A DNA stretch of 64,000 bases from DASUPK01 sp963815665 (GTDB lineage Bacteria; Actinomycetota; Thermoleophilia; Solirubrobacterales; 70-9). Below, in pieces: positions 47,401-57,674 of the stretch. Below the pieces are notes generated by a model. That model ran no database searches, was not told the origin of the DNA, and worked only from the letters and a program-made list of their open reading frames with translations. Each line of letters starts with the position of its first letter. The first letter of the stretch is position 1. The position numbers were made by a program, and so were the translations under genes. The stretch spans positions 129,441 to 193,440 of the forward strand of contig CAWFHN010000008.1 of the NCBI GenBank assembly GCA_963815665.1. The letters are read 5' to 3'.

Positions 47401-50400
47401 CAAAGGCCAGACCAAATTGTGGCTCTGGTCGAAGAATCCCTACGACTATACCCGCCACGGCGGTCGCGAATGGGAAGAATGGATCAGCGGCCGGTTCGAT
47501 GACGACCCATGCGTCGACATTCCCGAGCAGACGGAGATCTGCTGGACGCTCGACAACGTGCCGCCCGGGCCGGTGCAAACCATCGCCTTCCCGTCGCCTC
47601 AGGCGCGCGTTTGGATCCATCCCGACAATCCGAAGCTTATCTTTGCTTGGCTTGGCCCGGACTCGCCTGACGTGAATTTCAGCTCTGTGCCGCCGCACAC
47701 GCACAAGTCGATCTGTCTGCCGAGCAATTATGATCGAAGCGGTCCATTCGGCACTCTCAATTTCCTGTTCATCGCGGTTCCGGCCGGGCCCAACCGGGGC
47801 GTGCGGGTTCACTGCCGCACATGCACTGCTGACAGGGCGCTATCGGCCTGGCGAAGTTCGTCGGGTCTGGCTGACGCGGAAGGCGTTTTCGGATGGGCCT
47901 TCGATGCGAAAGGACAAAGTCATACCGCGACTGGCGGTACACCGAGCCAACCGGTCATCGAATTCAACCGCGATGACATCCGCTACGTCCTGTTATTTTG
48001 GCGTTCGCGTCGCATGTGCTTCTGGTCGGTGTGCGTCCTTGAAGGTGCGAGCAAGGATGAGATCGCCGAGGCGGAGACGATCGCGCAGCACAACATTGAC
48101 GAGCTCGAGCGCTGGAAAAATACCGGTACCGTTCTGCGGCCACACACGACCTACCGTCTCCTGGTGCGCACCAAGATCACGGGGACGCCCGCGGATCCAG
48201 CCCTCGGGGCAGCACGCATTGCCGAGCAGGTCGAATATGCCTTCTTCCGCACCGAAGGCCCGACCGGGCTGGTCGATCTCTCGATCCCGATCGGCGCCCC
48301 CAACCCCGAAGAGGTTGCACTGCGCGACAAGCGGGGCGCCTTCGTGCACGTGGATGGTACCGTTTCGCCGGTTGCTGTCGCGCTCGACAGCGAACTCAAC
48401 GGCCTCACCCCGTACGTCCGGCAGACTACGCCGCCGACAGTACCGGCGCGCGGCAAAGACCGTCCGCTGCCGCGCCCGGTCTATCGCGGCTACGACGTCG
48501 GCGTTGCGTTCAATGAGGACTACGTCAGCCAGATGTTCCGCATGGATGGCCGCGATCTGGCGATCTACCTCTATGATAGCAACAACCGGCCAATCCGCGA
48601 CGCTCAAGGCCGTCTCATAATCATCACCACCAACTGGGATCGCGCCACCGCCCTTGAACTCGACCAGCACGAAACGACTTGGGTTACGACCGTGCAGCAA
48701 AGCACCTGCGCCTCGATCGACACAACGACCATCCCCCACGACGAGACGCTGGCGAGCACCGGGCTCGCGCTGGAGCCCGATTTCGTGCACGAGGCACGGC
48801 TCACGCCGTTTCTCCTGCACGAGAGCTTCCTGGCAGACGCTTATCCGCTGGCCGCGACCGCATCTGGAAATGGTGCGCTGCTCGGCCGCTGGGTGGTGGA
48901 GGATTTGGGAATCGAGCAGGGTCCGTCGCTGTGGCGTATCGAGGAAGTCGGCGTCCCGGCCATGCGGATCGTGCGGCAAACCTCGAATATCCACAGTCTC
49001 CCAGGTGATGCCAAAATACCGGCCAAGCTCGGCACAACACTCCTGCTAGCAACCCGCAGCGATCTGCCGGCAGGCCATCCGGACCAGCCGGACCAGTGGA
49101 CCGATTATCGAGTCAGCGTCCAGCTCCGCTCCGCCGATAACGATGCCATCGGCGTGACGTTCCGCCACATGAGCTCCAATCAGTACCTCCGGTTTTCGAT
49201 GGATCGTGAGCGGCGCTACCGGCGACTGATCCGGATACTCGGCGGACAGGCGACAATCCTGGCCGAAGACGATTTCGTCTACCGCTCGGACCAGGACTAT
49301 GTGATCACCATCGAGGCGATCGGGCCTGACATTACGGTCTATCAGGACGGCGCGCTGGTCTTCCGCGCGAACGACGCCGCGATCGATCACGGTCGCATTG
49401 GCCTGTACTGCTGGGCGAACGCCGACGCGCAGTTCGCTGACATCCGCGTCGATGATTTCCGCGCCACGGCGCGGCCGGTCTACCGCTTCCAGTACACCAC
49501 GTCGCTCTATGCCAACTTCGCCCACCAAGTGCACAGCTACGAGGACCAGACGTGGCTGCAAGAGCTCCCGGCGGCGGCGATTGCGGCCGCCGCTGCCGGG
49601 GCCGTCACTCCTGCCGGCATGCCGTCCGACGCTGAGGCGCGCGCCTGGAGCGCGCTCGAAGCGGACGCCGCGTGGGGACCGGTGCTACGATCGAGGCCGG
49701 AGCACACGGAAGTCACGCGAATCGAGCAGAACGGCTCGGCGCGTGCTTTCCTCGTGCGTTGTCCGGAACCATTTGACTGGCAACGCTGCAGCATGACCAT
49801 GCAGCAGACGGCCGGCGCCGCGCCGCGGGTCGATGTTCCAGCGAGCCTGAAGCTGGTGGGGGTCACGCGCCATGCCAGCAATCCGAACGCGGAAAGCGCG
49901 GCGCTGGTGGTGCGCGAGGCCATGAATCCGACGGCCTACAAGGTGCAGCAGCGTCGGCTTCCCGGACCGTTGGCCGTGCCGCCTGAGGCGGATTCGCTCT
50001 TGGTGGACGAATTCGATCAGCCAGGCGGCGTGCTGTTCGAGGAAACCTTCGGCTACAACGCGCTCGATCTCTACCAGATCGTGGATGAAGGGAACATCAA
50101 CGCACCGTCGGCGTGGTCGATCTCCAGCAGCAGCATCCGCCAGACCGCCAACATTTATCAAGGTCCCTTCAGCAAGACGAACCTGGCGAAGAAGGGCACG
50201 ATGGCTGTCATTGGTTCGCCCGATTGGACGGATGTTCTCATCAGGGTGACCCTCATATCGGGCGATAACGATTCCATTGGGCTTGTCTTCCGTTACAACG
50301 ACAGCGGCAACTTCTATCGCTTCGAGATGAATCGCCAGTTTGGCTACCGGCGACTGGTCAAGGCGAGCCATGGCACTTTCACCGAACTCTGGGCGCACGA

Positions 50401-53278
50401 TGAACCTTACGCGCAACTCCGACCCTATGCGCTGGAAATCGTTGCCTTCGGCCCGCATCTCTATGGATTCCTCGACCGTACACCTCTCTTCCATGTAGTG
50501 GACGCGGAGCACCGGCGGGGTCGCATTGGCGTCTATTGTTGGGCGAACCAGGATGCACGCTTCGAGGGTTTGCGCGTCGAGGCGATCGCGAGCGATCCCC
50601 TGCTATGGCATCCCTCGTTCGCCGATCTCACGGAATTTCGCAGCGTCGATGCGTTCGGAGCGAACGATGGTCCGTCGACGTGGCAACTCGACGGCGACGG
50701 CGTGCGACAGACCTCGGACGTGTATCTGCCGGACGGCGTACAGCCGGGCAAGTTTGGCACCTTCCTGATAGGTGGCGGCACCTGGAGCGATGTCTACGTC
50801 TCGCTCCGCCTGCAATCGAATGACCCGGACGCTATGGGTCTGATGTTCCGGGTGGCGAATGAAACCACCTACTACCGCTTTAGCATGAGCCGCCAGGGAG
50901 CTTACCGGAGGCTGGTAAAAGTGGTGAACGGTGCGGCAACCGTCCTGTGGCAGGATGGCATGCAGTTCCAGCTCAACCATGCCTACGCGCTAGCGGTTCG
51001 TGCCATCGGCTGGGATATCGACGTGTGGCTCGATGGCGTCAAGCTGGTCGCAACCAGCGACGACGAGATCGCATCCGGCCGCATCGCGCTCTACGCCTAC
51101 GCCAACGGCGGTGTCCGTTTCAGTGACCTATGGGTTTTCGACGCGACGCGACGCGTTGGACGCTGGACCATCGTTGACCAAGGCAACGTTTCCGCGCCCT
51201 CCGATTGGCGGCTCGGCGGTGGCCGCCTGTTGCAGAAATCGAACATCCGGGGCGGCGCCGCGGCGGCGGTCTCGCTCGACAAGCGCGGTACGCTTGCCGT
51301 TGCTGGCGAGCCAGTTTGGCGCGACTACCGCCTGGTCGTGGACTGCAGCACCGATGATGACGATGCGATCGGCGTCGTCTTCCGCTACCGCGACCCCAAA
51401 AACTATTATCTGTTTGCGGTCGACGCCGAACGCAGCTACCGCCGGCTGGTGAAGGTTGCCGCTGGCACGTTCACGCTCTTGTGGCAGGACACGACCGGCT
51501 ACACGGTCGGCGACCCGCTGCGTCTAACAGTCGACGCGATCGGCGATCGCCTGTCCGGCTATCTCGGCGGGACACGGCTGTTTACCATCTCTGACCCTGA
51601 CCACGAACAGGGGTCTATCGGCCTCTATTGCTGGGCCAATGATGGGGCGCGCTTCGAGCGCGTCGAGGTCACCAGTGCACCGCGCGACACCTACGCGCTG
51701 TTGCGCGACGATTTCGTCGGACCTAGTCTTGCGCCCTGGACGGTCGTCGACAGGGGCACGATTTCGGCACCCTCGGCCTGGTCGGTGGCAGGCGGCGAAG
51801 TCGTTCAAGACAGTAACATCCACTCGCTGCCGCTGGCGGCCGCCGACCCGGCCAAAGAGGGCACTTACGTGTTCGCCGGTGACCCCCTTTGGCAGGACAT
51901 CGTTCTCGAGGTCGATCTGCAGTCCGACGACGACGACGCGATCGGTGTGATGTTCCGTTATCGCGATGACGACAACTATTACCGGTTCGCGATGGATCGC
52001 GTGCGTTCGTATCGACGCCTAGTCAGCAAGCAGGGCGGCGCGTTCCGCGTGCTCTGGGAGGACGGGAGCAAATACGAGATCGGCCGCCGCTACCGATTGA
52101 CCATCATTGCCGAGGCCGATTCGCTGCGCGGGTTCATCGACGGACTGCCGGTCTTCGCGGTGCGCGACGTCACGCACGCGCGGGGGCACGTCGCGCTCTA
52201 TTGCTGGGCCGTGCAGGGAGCTCGCTTCCGGCGCCTCCGCGTCTTCCCAGTCAGCGTTGCATTCCAGGATTTTGCGCTGAATGAGAATTTTGCAGTGCTG
52301 CGCACGTTCCGTTGGTCCTTAATCGATGAGGGCGAAGTGGGCGGACCCTCCGCTTGGGACGTCGTCGCCGGGCAACTGGTGCAGACGAGCGCGATTTCCG
52401 GCAGCGATCCGCAAAAGGCGCTGGGCACCCTGGCGGTCGCCGGCGAAGCGGACTGGACGGATTACCGGTTCACGGTCGCCCTGCGCTCCGCGGCCCCGGG
52501 TTCGATCGGGATTATCTTCCGCAAACTCAACGATCAGACCTACTATCGTTTCGCCATGAACAGCGCGACCGGTGCGCGTACACTGGTGCGTCGTTCCGGG
52601 AGCAACTTCACGACGTTATGGAACGACGCCGGAGGATTCCTGCTTAATCGCGTGTATCTGATCGCAGCGGACTGCCTAGGCTCAAGCATTGCTGTCTATG
52701 TGAATGGCCAACGTGTCCTCCTGGTCAGTGACGCGTCGGGGCCGGGCAGCGGCGGCATTGGGCTCTACTGCCACGGCACGGCCGGAAATACTTTCCTCGA
52801 GGCGCAGGTGGCCCTGTCGCAATGGTCGCCCTATTATCGCTTCGGACGCGAGGACACGCTCTCGGCTGGTACACGGTTGCGCGTCTACTCCGGAAAGACG
52901 CCGGCGCCGGGCATAGCCGAGCCGCTGGAAATCGCGCGTTTCGCGACAGCGCAGTTCGACGAGGCGGACATTCAATTTGTCGATCGCAGCATTGACTTGC
53001 GCGTTATCGGGCCCAAGGGAAGCGAGCACGCGCGACGCTTCCTGCCCGACGACGGCTATGTGGCGGTTGCCACGCGCGTGCTTCGCAAGGCTGACGGCAC
53101 GGCGTTCCTGATATTTCCAAATGGGCCAGACCCGTTCGCCCGCGCACAATATCGGCTAAGCTTCGAATACGGACGCGATATTTCGGCCACTGATGCAGAT
53201 GCACCGATCCTGAGCGAGCAGGGAATCCAAAATTCCGAGCGCACGCGAATCGATATTCCATGGCTCACTGTCCCATGA
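44434..53278 (+). CDS. Giant protein C of the operon: ~2,947 residues, beta-rich core plus six lectin-like units (one frameshift)
   Basis: GAGGAG precedes ATG 44434 (MAGTDKSFISVRQ). The frame as read slips; removing one G at 44517-44519 joins it to STLDAVWIRPLEFD and on to 53278. Residues ~70-880 form long amphipathic beta repeats (IELPAGIPLWSTGLALYGL, ISLPWPLPDFDVSITLEWGP), perhaps akin to DUF6603-type proteins; that likeness is tentative. From about residue 1450 to 2790 there are six lectin-like units sharing DDDAIGVxFRYxDxxNYYRF, YRRLVK and GLYCWANxxARF. One is separate and five are in tandem, resembling LamG/ConA-like carbohydrate-binding domains. No signal peptide or anchor is visible. 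Confidence 0.78.
48790..52820 (+). repeat. Six diverged lectin-like units in protein C (about 180-230 residues each)
   Basis: Approximate units: 48,790-49,480; 50,020-50,600; 50,620-51,140; 51,150-51,690; 51,700-52,250; 52,290-52,820. Each opens with a W-x-V/I-x-D-x-G-x-I/V-x-x-P-S-x-W-like strand, then QTSNI-like, DxIGVxFRY, YYRFxMDxxxxYRRLVK and GxIGLYCWA. They differ enough in DNA sequence to be old, not recent, duplications. Confidence 0.85.
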
Positions 53279-53409
53279 CGGTCAGCCCGGGCCATGGCTG
53301 GATGGAACGTGGATGCCTTCGTCCCAACCCACATCTGTGGCCCGATGTGCCCGATCCGACATGGCGCGGCGGCGGGCGCAGTGGACCAAGTATCACCCGA
53401 CTTGAACAC

Positions 53410-53762
53410 CTAAGTTTCACAAAGAACTGATTTCACGCGGCTTTTGGCGCAATTCGCGACGACGTGGCACCACGCCGGGGGCGCCCGCGGCGTTTCCGGG
53501 CGGATTTCGTGGGCGGCGCGGGTTTCGGTGGCGCCATTTGCTTGGCGCGTGGCGGTAGCGCGATGTGAGCGTGGCAGAACAGATCGGCGATCGGCTTCGA
53601 GACGTCGGTGCGGACCAGCCAATCGTTGTCGCGATGGCGGATGCGCACCTGTTGCAGGCGATCGAGATCGCGCAGAAGCGTTTTCCATTCGGGCACGATG
53701 CCAGCCTGGCGCGACAGGTCTTCCAGGCACTTCTGCATGGCGAGCGCGAGGAAAGAACAAAA
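53410..53762 (-). pseudogene. C-terminal fragment of an IS1634-type transposase
   Basis: In the frame starting near 53,760 the peptide GFCSFLALAMQKCLEDL, followed by LLRDLDRLQQVRIRHRDNDW and AHIALPPRAKQ, matches the end of IS1634 DDE transposases (GHVFCSFLAL...). It then runs into a basic Lys/Arg/Pro tail. The N-terminal three quarters are missing and replaced by a perfect hairpin. It lies 130 bases after the stop of giant gene C and may mark the other edge of that insertion. Confidence 0.65.
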
Positions 53763-53799
53763 GCCTCATCGCGCGATCCACTCGATCGCGCGATGAGGC
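53763..53799. repeat. Perfect 16-bp inverted repeat with 5-base loop
   Basis: 53763-53778 is the exact reverse complement of 53784-53799, with loop CACTC. A-rich flanks on both sides mean it could act as a terminator on the minus strand (TTTT follows the stem there). It marks the point where the IS1634 fragment is cut. Confidence 0.7.
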
Positions 53800-53978
53800 A
53801 AAAAACGAAATTAATCGAGGTCCCCTACGGAACAGTTTGTTGTCCCGGGAACGCCTGACCATTCGCGGCCGAAAGCAGTATCCGAGAAAGTCGAATTGCG
53901 TTTGGATAGGTGCTTGTGCTATTTCTGTCCTTGCAGTCCGATCTTGGTTTTTGTCGGATGAAGCAACAGGAGGTTGGG

Positions 53979-54425
53979 GTGAGGACGGGACTTAGCTTAT
54001 CTGAGGCATTGGAGGCAAAGCGGTCGGTGCACGTTGTAGTCGTCACGAACCAGGAGAATGGGATTGTCAGCCAATACCGCGGGAATTTGTTATTTAAAGA
54101 CGCGTCGCCTGCGGGACCTTTTAGGTTACCGGCAAGACTTACGACTGAGGGAGGAGAACCGCTCCATGCATTGTTCAGCGACCGGTTTGCGTCGCTGAAG
54201 GATGGGGGTGATAATCCGTTCTCAATAAAGGATGGTGACTTGGTCGGACTGTCGTTGTCTGGAGCTCTTGGCCCAGTGGCCCATTTCACGCTCCTCAATT
54301 GGGGAAACGCTCATGTCACGGTATCTCTAAAAAGCGAAGGAAAATTGCTAGTGGGCCATGGTGCAGGAGTTGGACCGGACCCAGGAGATGCATTCTACGT
54401 TATCTCCCTGCAAGAGAAGCCTTGA
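53979..54425 (+). CDS. Small protein of unknown function
   Basis: GTG 53979 is chosen since AGGAGG lies five bases upstream; the open frame is longer. The 148 residues look like a folded beta protein (VHVVVVTNQENGIVSQYRG, VTVSLKSEGKLLVG) with no signal peptide or known motif. A good ribosome site and lack of breaks make it one of the few intact genes in this stretch. Confidence 0.6.
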   Translation: MRTGLSLSEALEAKRSVHVVVVTNQENGIVSQYRGNLLFKDASPAGPFRLPARLTTEGGEPLHALFSDRFASLKDGGDNPFSIKDGDLVGLSLSGALGPVAHFTLLNWGNAHVTVSLKSEGKLLVGHGAGVGPDPGDAFYVISLQEKP

Positions 54426-54729
54426 AATAGCATCAGGGCTTGATGCGGGTGCACCGCGAGGCGTGTATGTAGTGGCTTGAAAAGTGCCGCTTGCCGCGCT
54501 TGCGGCAGACAAGGCGTTACCGGCGACTGCAAGACCTGTTCCGATACTGCGGAGCGCCTGTCGGGTTTCTTCTTCGTTTGCAAGCTGTTCATACGGGATA
54601 ACCTGCAAGCGAGCGGGCCCGCAGCAGCTTTTCCTGTTTTGCATCGACCGGCGCCAAGCCTGCCTGCCCGATCCTGCTCTCGCCGCCGCGCGCCAAGCAA
54701 TCTCCGAACAGGTCCTCCGGTTTGTCGAC

Positions 54730-55125
54730 AAGAAGACAAGCGCATCTGGTTGGGCACCGTGGAGAAGAGCGAGACTTACGCCGGCATATGAAGCGTGGAA
54801 CAGAGAGCCTTGTCCTTCAATAATATCCCAATGATCGTCTTCATTCGCTGGAGATAAGTGCTCCACAGCGCCCGAAACGAAGTCAGCGACCACTGCATCA
54901 ATAGAAATTCCTGAGCCGGCAATCAGGATGCCGGTCTGCCCGGTCGCGCGAAAATCCGCTTTGATCCCACGTCGATGCATTTCCTTTTCGAGGGCAAGCG
55001 CTGTGTACATTTTCCCACTGAGCAATCAGTACCCACCGTCAGCACGCGACGACCTGACCGTTTCTTTCCCGTGCCAACTTGAAAGGTGCGACGTGGGTGA
55101 CGAACATCAAAGAGTAGTCTATTTT
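54730..55125 (-). pseudogene. Internal fragment of a DUF1611-family P-loop protein
   Basis: Family members (D-glutamate N-acetyltransferase/ligase-like) have VGTGKKRSGRRVLTVGTDCS, then the P-loop SVGK, MYTALALEKEM and ATGQTGILIAGSG. All occur here, but the P-loop and the next segment are in different frames; one more T in the T4 run at 55010-55013 joins them. Beyond HGAQPDALVF the sequence is unrelated, and on the N-terminal side it abuts the RND fragment. A truncated relic. Confidence 0.75.
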
Positions 55126-55959
55126 TGGAATTCGCCGCAGCAGAACGTAGAACACCGGCGTGAGGAAGATGCCGAACAGGGGTGATGCCGATCATCCCGG
55201 CGAACACCGCGACCCCCATGGCGTGCCGCATCTCGGCACCCGCGCCGGTGGAGAACACCAGGGGCACGACGCCCATGACGAAAGCAAGCGAGGTCATCAG
55301 GATGGGGCGCAGCCGCAGGCGGCTGGCCTCGACGGCAGCCTGCACCGGCGTGCGCCCGGCCAATTCCAGCTCGCGTGCGAACTCGACGATGAGGATCGCA
55401 TTCTTCGCCGACAAGCCGACGAGCACGATGAGACCGATCTGGGTGAAGATGTTGTTGTCTCCGCCGGTGAGCCACACGCCGGACATGGCGGCAAGCAGGC
55501 CCATCGGCACGATCATGATGATGGACAGTGGCAGCGTCAGGCTGTCGTAGAGTGCGGCCAGCACCAGGACGACCAGCAGGATGGCGAGCGAATACACCAT
55601 GATGGCCGAATTGCCCGCCAGGATTTCCTGATATGTCAGTTCGATCCATTCGAAGCTGAAGCCCTGCGGCAATGTTTCGGCCGCGATGCGCTCGACTGCC
55701 GCCTGCGCCTGACCCGAGGAAAAACCCGGGGCGGCACGGCCATTGATTTCGGCAGCCAGGAAGCCGTTATAGCGCGTGGCGCGCTCTGATCCGGAGGTCG
55801 AACTGACGAACTGACCTTCATCAGCGCCGCCAAGGGCACCATCTCGCCTGCGTTCGAGCGCACTCTGAGCTGGCCCACGTCGTCGGCGCGGGCGCGGAAC
55901 CGCGCGTCAGCCTGCACGCGCACTGAATAGGTCCGGCCGAACTTGTTGAAGTCGTTCAA
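55126..55959 (-). pseudogene. C-terminal fragment of an RND multidrug efflux pump (AcrB/MexB type) with two frame breaks
   Basis: The series NDFNKFGRTYSVRVQADA, VRSNAGEMVPLAAL, GFSFEWIELTYQEILAGNSA, IGLIVLVGLSAKNAILIVEF and LRLRPILMTSLAFVMGVVPL is the last third of an AcrB-like inner-membrane pump. An 8-base exact tandem duplication (55799-55814) shifts the frame once. One surplus base in the G4 run at 55179-55182 shifts it again before LFGIFLTPVFYVLL. The N-terminal two thirds are absent. Confidence 0.85.
55799..55814. repeat. 8-bp exact tandem duplication inside the RND fragment
   Basis: CGAACTGA occurs twice head to tail. Removing one copy restores KVSSTSGSERATR, the normal AcrB-like sequence. 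Confidence 0.85.
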
Positions 55960-55967
55960 GTGGCTTC

Positions 55968-56137
55968 AGTCCCCCGCGGTGACGAAGGCCCTCCGTGCAG
56001 CTGCTCGCGCCGGATGACCACCCCGATGGGCACGGCGCCCCTGGCGGCTTGGGTATGCTGGGCTTGTCCGTGTTGTTCTTGGGCACGCAATAGCTGCCCG
56101 ACTGCACGTAGCGCAGCAGGTGCGCCATCACGGTCAT
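55968..56137 (-). pseudogene. Fragment of a small Cys-rich protein
   Basis: A short frame reads YVQSGSYCVPKNN...PGAPCPSGWSSGASSC. The paired motifs SGSYC and CPSGW resemble short exported Cys-rich repeat proteins. No complete gene can be built; family and function unknown. The rest of 56,138-56,530 shows nothing I can support. Confidence 0.35.
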
Positions 56138-56530
56138 CCAAGGCCTCTAGCGCGCTCGCGGCCACCAGAAACCGGCGGGATGCGACCGTCCGCATCGTCC
56201 GCGCCGTCCGTCTTTCAGGCTAAGGTCAATCCCGCCAATGTCTTGCATGGCAAGGCTTGCGGACGATTGGCTTTTTTGCGGATAGTTCCGGAGCACCGAT
56301 GGCTCAATCGTTCGCACCAAGTAATCGAAAATCAAAGACAACCGAAGCGGACGGTGCGGACGCAGATGTCGGGCGGCAAATTCAGGCTCGATGAACGGAG
56401 GGAGCGACTGCAACGGGCGCCAAGGGTGCCAGCGCTGACCCACAACTACTCGTTTCAAATCGGTTCCCTCCACTAGTTCAACGCACTAAAATAGTTCGGA
56501 GGGTTGACCTGTCTTGGGGGTTTCACAGTC

Positions 56531-57040
56531 GTGGATGTGTTCGATCTTGATCGCGCGCTCCTGGCCGATTACGCGCGCTTCGCACGATCGTTTACCCAAA
56601 TTCGTGCGCCTGACATTCGTCAGCAAGTAGAGGAAATATATGCCAGCAATCGCTTCTGGCCCGAACCACTCATCAGCATCAATCCACACTTCGAACGTGG
56701 CGCCTCGCTTACCGAGCTAGTGGCCGATGGCTCGCTCCACCCCGAAACAGCATCGGTGTTCCGCGTTGAAGGGCACCCGATCACGCTCTACAGACATCAG
56801 GCACAGGCCGTAGCGAGGGCCACCGCGAGGCAGAGTTTCATCGTTACGACTGGAACTGGTTCCGGAAAGTCACTCTGCTTCTTCGTCCCTATCATCGATG
56901 GCGCCATTCGGGCCCGAGTTGCTGGCGAGGAACGGCGCACACGCGCGATCGTGATCTATCCGATGAACGCGTTGGCGAATAGCCAGCTGAAGGAGCTCGA
57001 AAAGTTCATCGACCAGTCCGAACTGCCGGATGTGGATGGT
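56531..57040 (+). pseudogene. N-terminal part of a DUF1998/DISARM-type DEAD-box helicase, cut by IS21
   Basis: From GTG 56531 the frame reads VFDLDRALLADYARFARSF, LYRHQAQAV, the Walker A TTGTGSGKSLCF and motif Ia IVIYPMNALANSQL. These are the start of large SF2 helicases with a C-terminal DUF1998, such as MrfA or DrmA of DISARM phage defence; which one cannot be told from 170 residues. The frame ends in the TGT left end of an IS21 element at 57041, and the remaining helicase is not found beyond it. Confidence 0.7.
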
Positions 57041-57281
57041 TGTCAGAATCCGCGCAAAGATGGCGCAGCGAAAAAAGTTGGCATGGCCCTTGCATTCATC
57101 TCAGCTGCTCCTTGCAGTCGAACGCTTGGTGGCAAACGATGGCTGGGTGACAAGCCGTGTCAAGGCCGTTAGCCGCCGGAGGCGGGGGCCGCAGGCCCGC
57201 CTTTACAGGGCTTGCCACCCAGCCATACTCGACCACCGAGGTCGACGGTTGACCCCCGCGACGCTGCTTCCTCCGCCATCT

Positions 57282-57674
57282 ATGCGCGGATTCACGCCGC
57301 CGGTAACAGGTGCACAGACGGCTCGGCGCGACGCCCAGCGCGCGGCCGGGCGGCGCTACCAGGCCAGCCGCCGCGGTCGGGTGAACCATGCGGCGCGGGC
57401 CGGTCGCTATCGCGCCCGACAAAACAACGTGACGCATCAGGGTTCCCCGCCACATCCCGCGGATGATTTGGTGATGGCGAGCGCGGTGGTGATCGCAAGC
57501 AACCCACCGTCAGCTTCCCCCGGCGAGGTAGCGAGGCCATCGCCGGGTCATCGCTCGGGGAGCTGGTCCTGCCACTGGTGCGAATGTCGCTGCCCGCCGT
57601 TCGTTCGCCGTGAGTTCCTGCGCCGCCGTACCGGTTCGATCCGTCGCCAGACCTCGTCGAGGAGAACAGCATGA
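57282..57674 (+). CDS. IS21 accessory small basic protein
   Basis: A ~130-residue Arg-rich frame (RRDAQRAAGRRYQASRRGRV, RYRARQNNVTHQGSP) followed by a CHWCEC motif. Similar short frames occur before istA in some IS21 elements. Its stop overlaps the istA start (ATGA). Function unknown; coding status is moderately supported. Confidence 0.45.
   Translation: MRGFTPPVTGAQTARRDAQRAAGRRYQASRRGRVNHAARAGRYRARQNNVTHQGSPPHPADDLVMASAVVIASNPPSASPGEVARPSPGHRSGSWSCHWCECRCPPFVRREFLRRRTGSIRRQTSSRRTA

Noticed and set aside
47730..48620. Possible frameshift in giant gene C near 47,800-47,900
   Set aside because: The sequence is less hydrophobic-patterned there, but the main frame stays open and resumes clear beta-rich sequence; the alternative frame is Arg-rich shadow.
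37671..53278. Toxin-complex (Tc), Rhs or contractile-injection identity of the giant operon
   Set aside because: No YD/Rhs repeats, no toxin tip, sheath or baseplate genes, and no chaperone gene seen.
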